A DNA stretch of 64,000 nt from Massilia phosphatilytica (GCF_002968015.1 NZ_PUIP01000001.1:310001-374000), one strand, 5' to 3'; positions 18,103-26,871 are shown, counted from the stretch's first letter. Program-made: numbers and translations. The notes: generated from the sequence alone by a model not told the origin.

Positions 18103-19536
18103 ATGACCAATACACCGATACCGACCTTGCTGTCACGCGACTCCGGCGAACCGCTGGCCGACCAGATCGTCCGGATGATCAGCGCGCGGATCGACGACAA
18201 GCAGCTGCGCGCGGGCGCGCGCATGCCCTCGATCCGCCGCTACGCCGCGGCGCACGGCGTCTCGCCGTTCACTGTCGTCGCCAGCTACGACCGCCTCGTC
18301 GCGCAGGGCTATCTGGAATCGCGCCGCGGCGCCGGCTTCTTCGTGCGCGAGCGCGCGCCGCTGAACACGGCATTGCGCCGCGACGATCCGGACATGGCCG
18401 GCGCGCTGGAGAAGCGCGCGCTGGACGTCGTCTGGCTGGTCCGCCACATGTTCCGCCAGCTGCCGGGCCAGCCGACGAGCGCGGCCGGCGTGCTGCCGAC
18501 GGCGTGGCTGGATGGGCAGGGCGTCGCCAACGCGCTGCGCGCCGTCAGCCGCCAGAACAGCAGTGCGCTGCTGAACTACGCCAGTCCGCAGGGCTATGCG
18601 CCGCTGCGCGAACAGCTGCAGCGCAAGCTGGCGGAACTGGAAATCGCGGTCGCGCCCGAGCAGTTCGTGACGACGCTGGGCGTGACGCAAGGCCTGGACC
18701 TCGTCGCGCGCGAATTCTGCCGCCCCGGCGACACCGTGTTCGTCGACGATCCGGCCTGGTTCCTCATGTTCGGCTCGTTCGCCGCGATGGGCCTGAAAGT
18801 GGTCGGCATCCGGCGCCAGGCGGACGGTCCGGACCTGGCCGAGTTCGAGGCGCTGGCGGCGCTGCACAAGCCGCGCCTGTACATCATCAATTCGGTGCTG
18901 CATAACCCCAGCTCCACGTCGCTGTCGGCCGCGAAGGCCTTCCAGATCCTGCGCATCGCTGAGCGCCATGACATCACGATGGTGGAAGACGACATCTATT
19001 GCGACCTGCACCCGGGCGGCTCGCAGCCCGCCACGCGGCTGGCGGCGCTGGACCAGCTGCAGCGCGTGATCTACCTGGGCGGCTTTTCGAAATCGCTGGC
19101 GCCGAACCTGCGCGTGGGCTTCATCGCGGCCTCCGCCGACATCGCGCAGCGCCTGGCCGACCGCAAGATGCTGGCCACGTTGAGCACGAGCGACCTGGGC
19201 GAGCGGGTCGTTTATAAAATCCTGTCGGAGGGCGTGTACCGCAAGCACCTGGACCGCATCCGCGCCCGCCTGGACGCGATCCGCCCGTCGGTGCTGCGCC
19301 GCATCGAGTCGCTCGGCATGACGTTGGAGCCTGCACCGACGGCCGGCATGTTCGCGTGGGCCGACTGCGGCCGCGACACGAACGTGCTGGCCGCCCGCGC
19401 GATGGACGAGGGCCTGCTGCTCGCGCCGGGCAGCCTGTTTTCGCCGAACCAGCTGCCGTCCACGAAGCTGCGCCTGAACGTCGCGGCCATGGAAGATGAC
19501 ACCGCGTGGCGCTTCCTCGAGCGCTCACTGGCCTGA
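18103..19536 (+). CDS. MocR-type regulator: GntR helix-turn-helix fused to aminotransferase domain
   Basis: The 477-residue protein has an N-terminal winged helix of the GntR family (residues about 12–80, RAGARMPSIRRYAAAHGVSPFTVV and GYLESRRGAGFFV). A full class I aminotransferase-like domain follows, with the predicted PLP lysine in YLGGFSKSLAPNLRVGFIA. MocR proteins sense PLP or an amino compound and control neighbouring genes. Here the divergent EamA exporter is the likely target. I chose ATG 18103 because the frame upstream is not family-like. It ends three bases from the convergent DUF606 gene. Confidence 0.9.
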   Translation: MTNTPIPTLLSRDSGEPLADQIVRMISARIDDKQLRAGARMPSIRRYAAAHGVSPFTVVASYDRLVAQGYLESRRGAGFFVRERAPLNTALRRDDPDMAGALEKRALDVVWLVRHMFRQLPGQPTSAAGVLPTAWLDGQGVANALRAVSRQNSSALLNYASPQGYAPLREQLQRKLAELEIAVAPEQFVTTLGVTQGLDLVAREFCRPGDTVFVDDPAWFLMFGSFAAMGLKVVGIRRQADGPDLAEFEALAALHKPRLYIINSVLHNPSSTSLSAAKAFQILRIAERHDITMVEDDIYCDLHPGGSQPATRLAALDQLQRVIYLGGFSKSLAPNLRVGFIAASADIAQRLADRKMLATLSTSDLGERVVYKILSEGVYRKHLDRIRARLDAIRPSVLRRIESLGMTLEPAPTAGMFAWADCGRDTNVLAARAMDEGLLLAPGSLFSPNQLPSTKLRLNVAAMEDDTAWRFLERSLA

Positions 19537-19539
19537 TGG

Positions 19540-20466
19540 TCAGGGCAGCTTGATCGACACGACGCCGGCCAGCAGCACCAGCGCGCCGGCCAGCCGGACG
19601 CCGGAGACGGCACTCTTCGGCAGGCCGAACAGGCCGAACCGGTCGATCAGGATCGATACGACCTGCTGCCCCGCGATCGTGAACCCGACCGTCGCCGCCG
19701 CGCCGATGACCGGCAGCGCCAGGAAGACGGTCGTGACGTAGCACACGCCCACCGGCCCGCCCAGCCAGGCCCACCACGGCACGGCGCACAGTCCGCCGAG
19801 CCTGGGGCGTTCGGTGCGGCGCAGCGCCATCACGACGGCGAGCACGATGGCCATGCCGGCCGTCGCCACCGCGAAACTCGTGAGCGACACGACGAGCGGC
19901 ACACCCACCGTCCGCGCGACGGCCGCGTTGAGCGCGCCCTGCACGGGCAGCACGCCGCCGCACAGCGCAGCCGCGGCCACCCACGCGGACTTGATCCTGC
20001 GGGGCGGGGCGCCCGCGGCGGGACGCTGCCCCCGCACGATCAGCACGATGCCGGCGGTGACGCACGCGGCGCCCAGCCACGTGAACGGTCCGGGCGCGCG
20101 CCGGGCGACGCCCAGCAGGCCGGCGCCGTCCAGCAGCAGCGACGTGAACGCCTGTCCCGCGATGAACAATCCGATCGTGGTGACGGCGCCGATGCGCGGG
20201 ATGAACACGATCCCCGCGACCACGAACGCCGCGCTGGCGAGACCGCCCAGTAGCTGCCACCACGGCACCTGTCCGAGCCGGCCCAGCGCGGGCAGGGCGC
20301 CGCCGGCCGCGACGGCAAGGCACAGCAGGACGGTGGCGACGAACAGTTGCAAGGCCGCGGCGGCGAACGGGCTCGCGACGGCCTTGCCCAGGCGGGCGTT
20401 GGCGGCCGCCTGCAACGGCAGGCCGCAGCCTGCCAGGAAGGCGATAACAATATAAATCGTATTCAT
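19540..20466 (-). CDS. DMT-family transporter, tandem DUF606/YdcZ duplication
   Basis: The 308-residue membrane protein is made of two consecutive DUF606 (YdcZ) units of about five helices each. The repeats share the pattern LQAAANARLGKAVASPFAAA versus VQGALNAAVARTVGVPLVVS, and GAVTTIGLFIAGQAFTSLLLD versus GAAATVGFTIAGQQVVSILID. DUF606 proteins are usually single-unit, and this is the internally duplicated form. It is a probable inner-membrane exporter of unknown substrate. The start overlaps the SMR gene stop by four bases, making it the third gene of the GST–SMR–DUF606 operon. Confidence 0.85.
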   Translation of the reverse strand: MNTIYIVIAFLAGCGLPLQAAANARLGKAVASPFAAAALQLFVATVLLCLAVAAGGALPALGRLGQVPWWQLLGGLASAAFVVAGIVFIPRIGAVTTIGLFIAGQAFTSLLLDGAGLLGVARRAPGPFTWLGAACVTAGIVLIVRGQRPAAGAPPRRIKSAWVAAAALCGGVLPVQGALNAAVARTVGVPLVVSLTSFAVATAGMAIVLAVVMALRRTERPRLGGLCAVPWWAWLGGPVGVCYVTTVFLALPVIGAAATVGFTIAGQQVVSILIDRFGLFGLPKSAVSGVRLAGALVLLAGVVSIKLP

Positions 20467-20786
20467 GATTGCTCCAGGACTTTGAGACCGGCGATCCCGC
20501 CGAAGACGAACGCCATGCACAGCAACCGCGCCGGCGACGGCGGCTCGGCGAAGATGGCAATGCCGACGAGACTGACGCCAAGGGCGCCGATGCCCGTCCA
20601 CACGGCATACGCGACCCCGAGCGGCAGCGTGCGCACGGCGGCGGCCAGCAGCCAGATGCTGCCCAATGCGGCGAGCACCGCCAGCAGCGTGGGCGCGGGG
20701 CGCGTCGTCCCCGCCGACGCCTTCAATGCGAAGGCCATCACGATTTCCAGCACCCCGGCCGCGAACAATTGGGCCCATGCGGCCAT
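20463..20786 (-). CDS. Small multidrug resistance (SMR) family transporter
   Basis: The 107-residue, four-helix inner-membrane protein works as an antiparallel dimer driven by proton exchange. The catalytic Glu lies in AGVLEIVMAFALK in helix 1. GVAYAVWTGIGALGVSLVGI in helix 3 and the final GLKVLEQS are typical of the SugE/Gdx branch. The Trp that follows the Glu in Gdx guanidinium exporters is Met here, so the substrate (guanidinium or quaternary ammonium) is uncertain. It is one base downstream of the GST gene and overlaps the DUF606 gene. Confidence 0.9.
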   Translation of the reverse strand: MAAWAQLFAAGVLEIVMAFALKASAGTTRPAPTLLAVLAALGSIWLLAAAVRTLPLGVAYAVWTGIGALGVSLVGIAIFAEPPSPARLLCMAFVFGGIAGLKVLEQS

Positions 20787-20787
20787 G

Positions 20788-21390
20788 TCAGGGCTTCCTC
20801 ATCTTGCGTTGGGCGCGAGCGACGGCCGGGCGCTCGGCGATCTTGCGCAGCCAGGCTTCCACGTGCGGGTAGTCGCGGGTGTCGATGCCCAGTTCATCGT
20901 AGGTCGCAAGCCACGGGTAGAACGCGATGTCCGCCATCGTGTACTCGTCGGCCGCAATGTACGTCGAGACGGCCAGCCGGCGTTCGATCACGCCGTAGAG
21001 CCGTTGTGTTTCGCGCGTGTAGCGGTCCAGCGCCATCTGGTTGCGTTCGGGCGCGGCGTGCCGGAACCACCACAACTGGCCCAGCATCGGGCCGACGCTG
21101 GCCGCCTGCAGGAACAGCCATTGCAGGACGACGTCCTCGTCGGCGATGAACTTGCCGGTGGCGCGGCCGAGGTGAACGAGGATCGCGCATGATTCGAACA
21201 GGCTCTGGCCGGTGCGTTCGTCGACGAGCGCCGGAATCTTGTTGTTGGGGCTGATTCTTAAAAACTCGGGCGCGAACTGTTCGCCGGCGCCCAGGTCGAC
21301 GTGGCGGATCTGGTAGTCCAGCCCGAGTTCTTCCAGCGCGATGATGAGTTTCCTGCCGTTCGGGGTGTCGGCGACATAAGCGGTATACAT
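20788..21390 (-). CDS. Glutathione S-transferase family protein
   Basis: The 200-residue cytosolic enzyme has an N-terminal thioredoxin-like domain (TPNGRKLIIALEELGLDYQI, with the cis-Pro motif NNKIPALVD and the ES turn of QSLFESCAILVHLGRA). The all-helical C-terminal domain contains EYTMADIAFYPWL, the GST N-capping box. The organisation is of the YfcG/Ure2-like (Nu/theta) type. A very strong ribosome-binding site (AGGAGGA) precedes the ATG at 21390. It heads a three-gene operon with two exporters and is divergent from a LysR regulator, suggesting inducible detoxification and export. Confidence 0.92.
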   Translation of the reverse strand: MYTAYVADTPNGRKLIIALEELGLDYQIRHVDLGAGEQFAPEFLRISPNNKIPALVDERTGQSLFESCAILVHLGRATGKFIADEDVVLQWLFLQAASVGPMLGQLWWFRHAAPERNQMALDRYTRETQRLYGVIERRLAVSTYIAADEYTMADIAFYPWLATYDELGIDTRDYPHVEAWLRKIAERPAVARAQRKMRKP

Positions 21391-21485
21391 GCTTCCTCCT
21401 GTGATTGACAGGGAGAGCGTAGCTTGTGCAAGAATGGATGAACATTCGATCATTTCAGACATTACCTGTCTGTTTTTGCACATCC

Positions 21486-22343
21486 ATGGACTGGGACGAC
21501 TATCAATATTTCCTGGCGGTGGCGGGCAGCGGGTCCGTCTCCGCCGCCGCGCGCCGCCTCGGGCAAAGCCATTCGACGGTGCTGCGCCGCCTGGACAAGC
21601 TGGAGACCGCGCTCGACGTCCGCCTGTTCGAGCGCTTCCAGACCGGCTATGTGTTGACGGCCAGCGGCGAGGAATTGCACGCGCTGCTGGCACCGATTGG
21701 CGAGGGCATGCAGGACATCGAGCGGAAACTGGGCGGGCAGGATGCGGCGCTGCAGGGCACGATCCGTGTCACGACGACCGACACGCTGATGACCGTGCTG
21801 CTCCCGACCCTCGCGGATTTCCGCGAGCGCTATCCCGGCATCCAGCTGCAGATCACGGTCAACAACAGCTTTTTGAATTTGTCGAAGCGCGATGCGGACG
21901 TCGCCATCCGGCCGTCGAACACGCCGCCGGACAACCTCGTCGGCCGCAAGACCGGCATCCTGCGCACGGCGCCGTATGCGTCGACGGCCTATCTGGCGCA
22001 GCGTCCGCGCGGAGACCATGAGTGGATTGCGCCCGACGACAGCCTCGCGCACCTGCGCCAGGCCCGCTGGCTGCGCGAGCACGTGCCGGCGGACAAAATC
22101 GCCGCCAGCGTGGATTCGCTGCTGGGAATGGCGGCCGCCGTCGAGGCGGGACTGGGCGCCGGCATGCTGCTGTGCCTGCTGGCCGACGCAAGGCCGGGGC
22201 TCGTCCGGCTGGCCGATCCGGATCCCGCGCTGGACACGGATGTGTGGATCCTCACGCACCCCGATCTCAGGCGCGTGCAGCGGATCCGGGTGTTCACGGC
22301 GTTCGTCTTCGACGGGCTCGCGGCGGCGCTGGGACCGGCTTGA
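21486..22343 (+). CDS. LysR-family transcriptional regulator
   Basis: The 285-residue protein has an N-terminal winged helix (DWDDYQYFLAVAGSGSVSAAARRLGQSHSTVLRRLDKLE), which is the LTTR signature. The periplasmic-binding-like effector domain begins near residue 95 (GTIRVTTTDTLMTVLLPTLADFRE). It is divergent from the GST–SMR–DUF606 operon over 95 bases and is its likely activator. The intergenic segment includes an interrupted inverted repeat TGAA–N11–TTCA near 21437, compatible with a LysR site but weak. The start at 21486 gives the standard N-terminus. Confidence 0.9.
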   Translation: MDWDDYQYFLAVAGSGSVSAAARRLGQSHSTVLRRLDKLETALDVRLFERFQTGYVLTASGEELHALLAPIGEGMQDIERKLGGQDAALQGTIRVTTTDTLMTVLLPTLADFRERYPGIQLQITVNNSFLNLSKRDADVAIRPSNTPPDNLVGRKTGILRTAPYASTAYLAQRPRGDHEWIAPDDSLAHLRQARWLREHVPADKIAASVDSLLGMAAAVEAGLGAGMLLCLLADARPGLVRLADPDPALDTDVWILTHPDLRRVQRIRVFTAFVFDGLAAALGPA

Positions 22344-22402
22344 CAGCCATGTTCGCCTATCCTACGCTGCGCAGTCCGCTACGGACAGACAAAGGAGCAG
22401 CA

Positions 22403-23668
22403 ATGTTTGGCAGAGTCTGGATGCGACCCGTCGCGTCAGCCGTCATGCTGGCGGCGGCACTGGCGCCGGCACAGGCCGGCCACTTGGACGACATCGCCGC
22501 GCGCGGCGTGCTGCGCGTGGGCAGCACGGGCGACTACAAGCCCTTCAGCTACCGGCAGACTGACGGCGGGTTCATCGGGATGGACGTGGATCTGGCGGGC
22601 GAACTGGCGCGCTCGCTCGGCGTGCGGCTGGAACTGGTGCCGACCACCTGGCCGACGCTGATGGCCGACCTGGGGGCGGGCAAGTTTGATCTCGCACTGA
22701 GCGGCGTATCGGTGACGGCCGAGCGGCAACGGCAGGCGCTGTTTTCGGTGCCTTATCTACACGATGGCAAGACGCCGATCACGCGCTGCGAGAACGTCGC
22801 CCGCTTCCAGACGCTGGCGCAGATCGACCGGCCGGAAGTGCGGCTGATCGTCAATCCAGGCGGCACGAACGAACGCTTCGCCCGCGCCCAGGCGCCGCGC
22901 GCCCGGCTGATCGTGTACCCGGACAATGTGACCATCTTCGGCCAGATCGTCAGCGGTGCGGCCGACCTGATGATGACCGACGCCATCGAGACCCGTTTGC
23001 AGCAGCGTCTGCATCCGCAACTGTGCGCGGTGCATCCGGAGGCGCCGTTCGACATGGCGGACAAGGCCATCCTTCTGCCGCGCGATCCGGCGCTGAAGAC
23101 GGTCGTCGACCGCTGGCTGCAGCAACGCCTGGACAACGGCGACGTGCCGAAGCGACTGGATCGCTGGCTGGCGTTCCCCTGGGGGCTGGAGCCGTTGCGC
23201 CAGGCCATCGACCAACGCCTGCTGCTGGCGCAGGAGGTGGCGCGGGCCAAGTGGAATGCGAAGGCCGCCATCGAAGACCTGCCGCGCGAAGAACAGGTCA
23301 TCGCCGCGGCGGTGCGCCAGGGGAGCGCGCTGGGCCTGCCGGAGGCATGGGTACGCACCGTGTTCCGGGCGCAGATCGAAGCCTCCAAGACGGTGCAGCG
23401 CGCGCTGTACGGCCGCTGGCAAGCCGAGGGCGCCGGCCGCTTCGACGACGCGCCCGACCTCGCCGGGAGCGTTCGCCCCGAGCTGGACCGTCTCACGACC
23501 CAACTGCTGCGCGCCATGGCCGACAACCAGGCCTTGTTGCACGACGCCGACCGCAAGGCCGACATCGCCGTCGTCATGCATGCGCTGCAGGCGCACGCGG
23601 TCAACCCGGCTGCGGCGGGGCAGGCGCTGGCGCCGTTCCTGGCGTCGGCGCCATCGGCTGGCGAATGA
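22403..23668 (+). CDS. Periplasmic cyclohexadienyl dehydratase–chorismate mutase fusion (PheC–AroQ gamma)
   Basis: The 421-residue precursor has AAAGGAG before the ATG and a signal peptide ending AQA at residue 25. Residues about 27–260 form a solute-binding-protein fold of the PheC type, with VNPGGTNERFARA and DAIETRLQQRLHPQLCAVHP, which mark cyclohexadienyl (prephenate/arogenate) dehydratase rather than amino-acid transport. From about 265 on is an all-helical AroQ-gamma chorismate mutase (AIDQRLLLAQEVARAKWNAK, LPREEQVIAAAV, AQIEASKTVQRALYGRW). Together they would convert chorismate to phenylpyruvate in the periplasm. The last 68 bases overlap the convergent GyrI-like gene. The individual activities are inferred from motifs. 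Confidence 0.85.
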   Translation: MFGRVWMRPVASAVMLAAALAPAQAGHLDDIAARGVLRVGSTGDYKPFSYRQTDGGFIGMDVDLAGELARSLGVRLELVPTTWPTLMADLGAGKFDLALSGVSVTAERQRQALFSVPYLHDGKTPITRCENVARFQTLAQIDRPEVRLIVNPGGTNERFARAQAPRARLIVYPDNVTIFGQIVSGAADLMMTDAIETRLQQRLHPQLCAVHPEAPFDMADKAILLPRDPALKTVVDRWLQQRLDNGDVPKRLDRWLAFPWGLEPLRQAIDQRLLLAQEVARAKWNAKAAIEDLPREEQVIAAAVRQGSALGLPEAWVRTVFRAQIEASKTVQRALYGRWQAEGAGRFDDAPDLAGSVRPELDRLTTQLLRAMADNQALLHDADRKADIAVVMHALQAHAVNPAAAGQALAPFLASAPSAGE

Positions 23669-24254
23669 TCGTCTTCCACCGGGCCGGATCGGCGCGGCGG
23701 ATGTCGCTCAGGTAGATTTCGTGGTGCTTGCCGGCGAGGCGGCCGCGGGCCTCGATGAAGTCGTGGACCCGCTGGATCGTCGGGCCCTCTTCGGTGAACG
23801 GGCCGACGTGCAGGATCTGGGCGGCCGGGCCTTCCGTAAAACGTTCGATCCGCAGCGCATCGACCGCGTGCAAGCCCTTCTTGCGCTTCACCTCCGCGAT
23901 CGCATCGCGCAGCAGGGATTCGTCGACGAAGGCCGGCTGGTGGATCATCATCGTCCACTGCCACTTCGTCCGGTCGTTGGCGACGAACGACGCCATGTCG
24001 TCCGACCACCACAGTCCTTCGAGCGGCATCACCGCGTAGTCGATGGCCGCCGGCCCCCTTTTGACCATGAATTTCGCCGTATAGGACACGGAGAACAGCG
24101 CTTCCACGGCCCGCGCATAATGCGGCGACGTGTTGGGATCGCCCGCGCCGTCGATCATCAGGTAGCGGAAGGCGGGGACGTCGACCTGCACGACATCGCG
24201 CGCGGACGGCTGGTACAGATGCCTGAGGTCTTTCTTGAGGTCGATTTTGTCCAC
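23601..24254 (-). CDS. GyrI-like small-molecule-binding domain protein
   Basis: The 217-residue soluble protein starts at GTG 24254, four bases after the sigma factor stop. It carries the GyrI-like/SOUL-fold pattern (VVQVDVPAFRYLMIDGAGDP, MPLEGLWWSDD, HVGPFTEEGPTIQRVHDFIEARG, KHHEIYLSDIRRADPARWKT). Such proteins bind or hydrolyse small hydrophobic molecules. The HEIYLSDPRR-type ending is characteristic of the stand-alone YdhN-like group. The C-terminal tail is Pro/Ala-rich and lies antisense to the last 68 bases of the PheC–AroQ gene. It is the last gene of the ECF module. Confidence 0.85.
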   Translation of the reverse strand: MDKIDLKKDLRHLYQPSARDVVQVDVPAFRYLMIDGAGDPNTSPHYARAVEALFSVSYTAKFMVKRGPAAIDYAVMPLEGLWWSDDMASFVANDRTKWQWTMMIHQPAFVDESLLRDAIAEVKRKKGLHAVDALRIERFTEGPAAQILHVGPFTEEGPTIQRVHDFIEARGRLAGKHHEIYLSDIRRADPARWKTIIRQPMAPTPGTAPAPAPPQPG

Positions 24255-24258
24255 GGGT

Positions 24259-25554
24259 CTATTTTTCCAACAACGCGCTCGACCGTGCCCGCTCCAGCAG
24301 CAGCGCCTGCTCGCGCTCGTTCTGCGTGAGGCTGGCGGCCCGTTCGAACTCCGCCTTCGCGTCCGCATGCCGGCCCAGTTTCGCGAGCAGGTCGCCTCGC
24401 ACGCTCGGCAGCAGGTGGTAGTTGCGCAGTGCCGGCACGTCCAGCAGCGCGTCGGCGAGGGCCAGGCCCGCGTCGGGGCCATAGGCCATGCCCAGCGCCA
24501 CGGCGCGGTTCAGTTCCACGACGGGCGACGGCATCAGCTGGGACAGCGCGTCGTACAGCGCGGCGATGCGGGCCCAGTCCGTCGCGTCGGGCGTGAGCGC
24601 GCGGGCGTGGCACGCGGCGATGGCGGCCTGCAGCGCGTAGGGACCGAGCGCGCCGAGGCGCCCCGCGCGGTCGAGCGCAGCCAGTCCGCGGCCGATCAGC
24701 AGGCGGTCCCAGCGCGAGCGATCCTGGTCCATCAGCAGGATCGGTGCGCCGTCCGGGCCCGTGCGGGCGCGCTCGCGCGAGGACTGGATTTCCATCAGCG
24801 CGACGAGGCCGTGGACTTCGCCCTCGTCGGGCATCAGTTCCCCCAGCACGCGGCCCAGGCGCAGCGCCTCGCGGCACAACGTGGGGCGCAGCCAGTCGTT
24901 GCCCGCGCTCGCGGAATAGCCTTCGTTGTAGATCAGGTAGATCACCTGCAGCACGGAAGCGAGGCGCGGCTTGAGCTCGTCGTCGTGCGGTACCTCGAAC
25001 GGCACGCGTGCTTCCGCCAGGGTGCGCTTGGCGCGCACGATGCGCTGGGCCACCGTCGCTTCCGGCACGAGGAAGGCGCGCGCGATCTCGCCGGTGGCGA
25101 GGCCGCCCAGCAGTTTCAGCGCCAGCGCCGCCCGCGCCTCGGCCGACAGCACCGGATGGCAGCAGACGAAGATCAGGCGCAGCACGTCGTCGTCGATTTC
25201 GCCGGCCGTCTCCTGCGTCAGGGCGGCCAGTTCGGCCGGGTCGCGGAAACTGCCGCCGTCCGCGAGCAGGTTGTCCATCTCCCAGCTCAGCTCGCCTTCC
25301 TTGCTGGCGTGCATGGCGTGGTGGCGCAGGTGGTCGAGGGCGCGCCGCTTGGCTACCTGCATCAGCCACGCGCCGGGGCGGTCAGGCACGCCATCCGCCG
25401 GCCAGCGCTCCAGCGCTTCCAGCAGCGCGTCCTGGGCGAGCTCCTCGGCCCGGCCGAGGTCGCGCAGCATGCGGGTCAGCGCGCCGACGATGCGCGCCGA
25501 CTCCATGCGCCAGACGGCCTCGACGACCTTGCCCGTGTCGGCGCCGCGCGTCAT
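24259..25554 (-). CDS. ECF sigma factor, ECF42-like, with C-terminal TPR-type extension
   Basis: The 431-residue protein has sigma region 2 (LRDLGRAEELAQDALLEALERW, RPGAWLMQVAKRRALDHLR), region 4 (LPEATVAQRIVRAKRTLAEA-like) and a long helical C-terminal domain (RLGRVLGELMPDEGEVHGLVALMEIQ onward, DUF6596/TPR-like). Long ECFs of this kind next to DGPF/YCII genes define group ECF42. No anti-sigma factor gene is present, so control probably uses the C-terminal extension. The start at 25554 is one base after the YCII gene stop. It is expected to transcribe its own operon. Confidence 0.9.
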   Translation of the reverse strand: MTRGADTGKVVEAVWRMESARIVGALTRMLRDLGRAEELAQDALLEALERWPADGVPDRPGAWLMQVAKRRALDHLRHHAMHASKEGELSWEMDNLLADGGSFRDPAELAALTQETAGEIDDDVLRLIFVCCHPVLSAEARAALALKLLGGLATGEIARAFLVPEATVAQRIVRAKRTLAEARVPFEVPHDDELKPRLASVLQVIYLIYNEGYSASAGNDWLRPTLCREALRLGRVLGELMPDEGEVHGLVALMEIQSSRERARTGPDGAPILLMDQDRSRWDRLLIGRGLAALDRAGRLGALGPYALQAAIAACHARALTPDATDWARIAALYDALSQLMPSPVVELNRAVALGMAYGPDAGLALADALLDVPALRNYHLLPSVRGDLLAKLGRHADAKAEFERAASLTQNEREQALLLERARSSALLEK

Positions 25555-25555
25555 G

Positions 25556-26434
25556 TCAAGGACGGTCCCAGGCCGGTTGCGGCGCCAGCTCGGCGCGCAG
25601 GGCGGCGTCGAGCTGTTCGGCGCGCACGCTGGCGTCCTCGCGCAGCCGGGCCGTGGCCGCATCGACCGGCGCGTGCTTGCCGAGCGGCGCGATCAGGGCC
25701 ACCGGGCGGATCTCGACCTCGACTTCCGGCCCCGTCGGATAGGGCAGCGTGCGTGCCCAGTCGAGGGCGGCATCGATGGACGGCGCACGGATCATCCAGA
25801 AGCCGGCGATCAATTCCTTGGCTTCCGCGAACGGCCCGTCGATGATGCTGGCGCCGCCGTTCGCCACGCGTACGCGGGCACCGCGCGCCGTGGATTTCAG
25901 GCCGTCGCCGGCCAGCAGGGTGCCGGCCGCCGCGTGGATGGCGTTGAAGGCGTTCAGCCGGTCGAGTTTTTCCTGCAGCGGGATGGCGTCGCGCTCGGTG
26001 CCGGCGTCGGAGCGCAGCAGGATCGCGTAGCAGGTGTCGTCGCCGGCCGCGCCGGGCGGGATGCCCGCGCAGCCGCCGGGGCAGCCCGTCTCGCGCAATT
26101 CCACCGTGACGTCGTCGGTGGCGGAAACCACCCCGTTAGCGTGCAGCCATGCCAGCGCCGCGGCGCGCGACGGCGCCTCGAACACGGCGAAGCCGGCCGG
26201 CAGGCGCTCGCCGGACGGGAACGGACCGGACGTGACGGCCTCGCCGCCGGGCCACAGTTTCAGGCGCCGGGCTGCGGCGTCCGGTGCGAACGCCAGTGCG
26301 AGGGCGGGAGCGCGCGGACCGTCGGCGGCCGTCTGCCCGCCGGGCAGCCGGCGCAGCAGGTCGTCCAGTACGGCCTGCGGGTCAGTGGCCGCGGCGCGCG
26401 TGCCGTTGTCGGTACGAATGAGCATGAACTGCAT
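25556..26434 (-). CDS. Double-domain YCII/DGPF protein
   Basis: The 292-residue protein is built of an N-terminal degenerate and a C-terminal typical YCII (DGPF) domain, the latter with TLLAGDGLKSTARGARVRV, IIDGPFAEAKELIAGFWMI and a PYPTGPEVEVEIRPV ending. A perfect AAGGAGA precedes the ATG at 26434. DGPF proteins accompany ECF42 sigma factors. Their biochemical role is not settled. The GCPGGCAGIPPG linker between the halves contains two Cys residues. Confidence 0.87.
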   Translation of the reverse strand: MQFMLIRTDNGTRAAATDPQAVLDDLLRRLPGGQTAADGPRAPALALAFAPDAAARRLKLWPGGEAVTSGPFPSGERLPAGFAVFEAPSRAAALAWLHANGVVSATDDVTVELRETGCPGGCAGIPPGAAGDDTCYAILLRSDAGTERDAIPLQEKLDRLNAFNAIHAAAGTLLAGDGLKSTARGARVRVANGGASIIDGPFAEAKELIAGFWMIRAPSIDAALDWARTLPYPTGPEVEVEIRPVALIAPLGKHAPVDAATARLREDASVRAEQLDAALRAELAPQPAWDRP

Positions 26435-26445
26435 GGTGGTCTCCT

Positions 26446-26871
26446 TCAGCGTGCGGCCATCTGGTCGCGCAGGCGGTCTTCCTGCGCGCGCACTTCGGCC
26501 GGGAGGTCCGCGCCGAAGTCGTCGGGCCCGAAGATCTGGCGGATCTCGATCTCGCTTTCGCCGTCCTCGTGCGGGTTCGGGCAGCGCTTGAACCACTCGA
26601 TGGCTTCTTCCTTCGAACCCACCTCGATCAGCCAGAAGCCGGCGACGAGTTCCTTCGTTTCCGCGAACGGGCCGTCGATGACGGTGCGTTGCGTCCCGTT
26701 GAAGCGGATGCGGGCACCCTTGGAACTGGGCATGAGGCCTTCGCCGGCAAGCATGACGCCGGCCTTGACGAGTTCCTCGTTGAAGTTGCCCATGTCCGTA
26801 AACAATTTTTCGCTCGGCATGATGCCGGCTTCCGAGGCCGCGCTGGCCTTCACGATGACCATGAATTTCAT
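26446..26871 (-). CDS. YCII/DGPF family protein
   Basis: The 141-residue single-domain protein starts MKFMVIVKASAASEAGIMPS and carries VMLAGEGLMPSSKGARIRF, TVIDGPFAETKELVAGFWLI and EIEIRQIFGPDDF, all hallmarks of the PhnB-adjacent DGPF family. Its ATG overlaps the VOC gene stop (ATGA) and its stop is 11 bases before the double-domain YCII gene, so all belong to one operon controlled with the ECF42-like sigma factor. Confidence 0.9.
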   Translation of the reverse strand: MKFMVIVKASAASEAGIMPSEKLFTDMGNFNEELVKAGVMLAGEGLMPSSKGARIRFNGTQRTVIDGPFAETKELVAGFWLIEVGSKEEAIEWFKRCPNPHEDGESEIEIRQIFGPDDFGADLPAEVRAQEDRLRDQMAAR

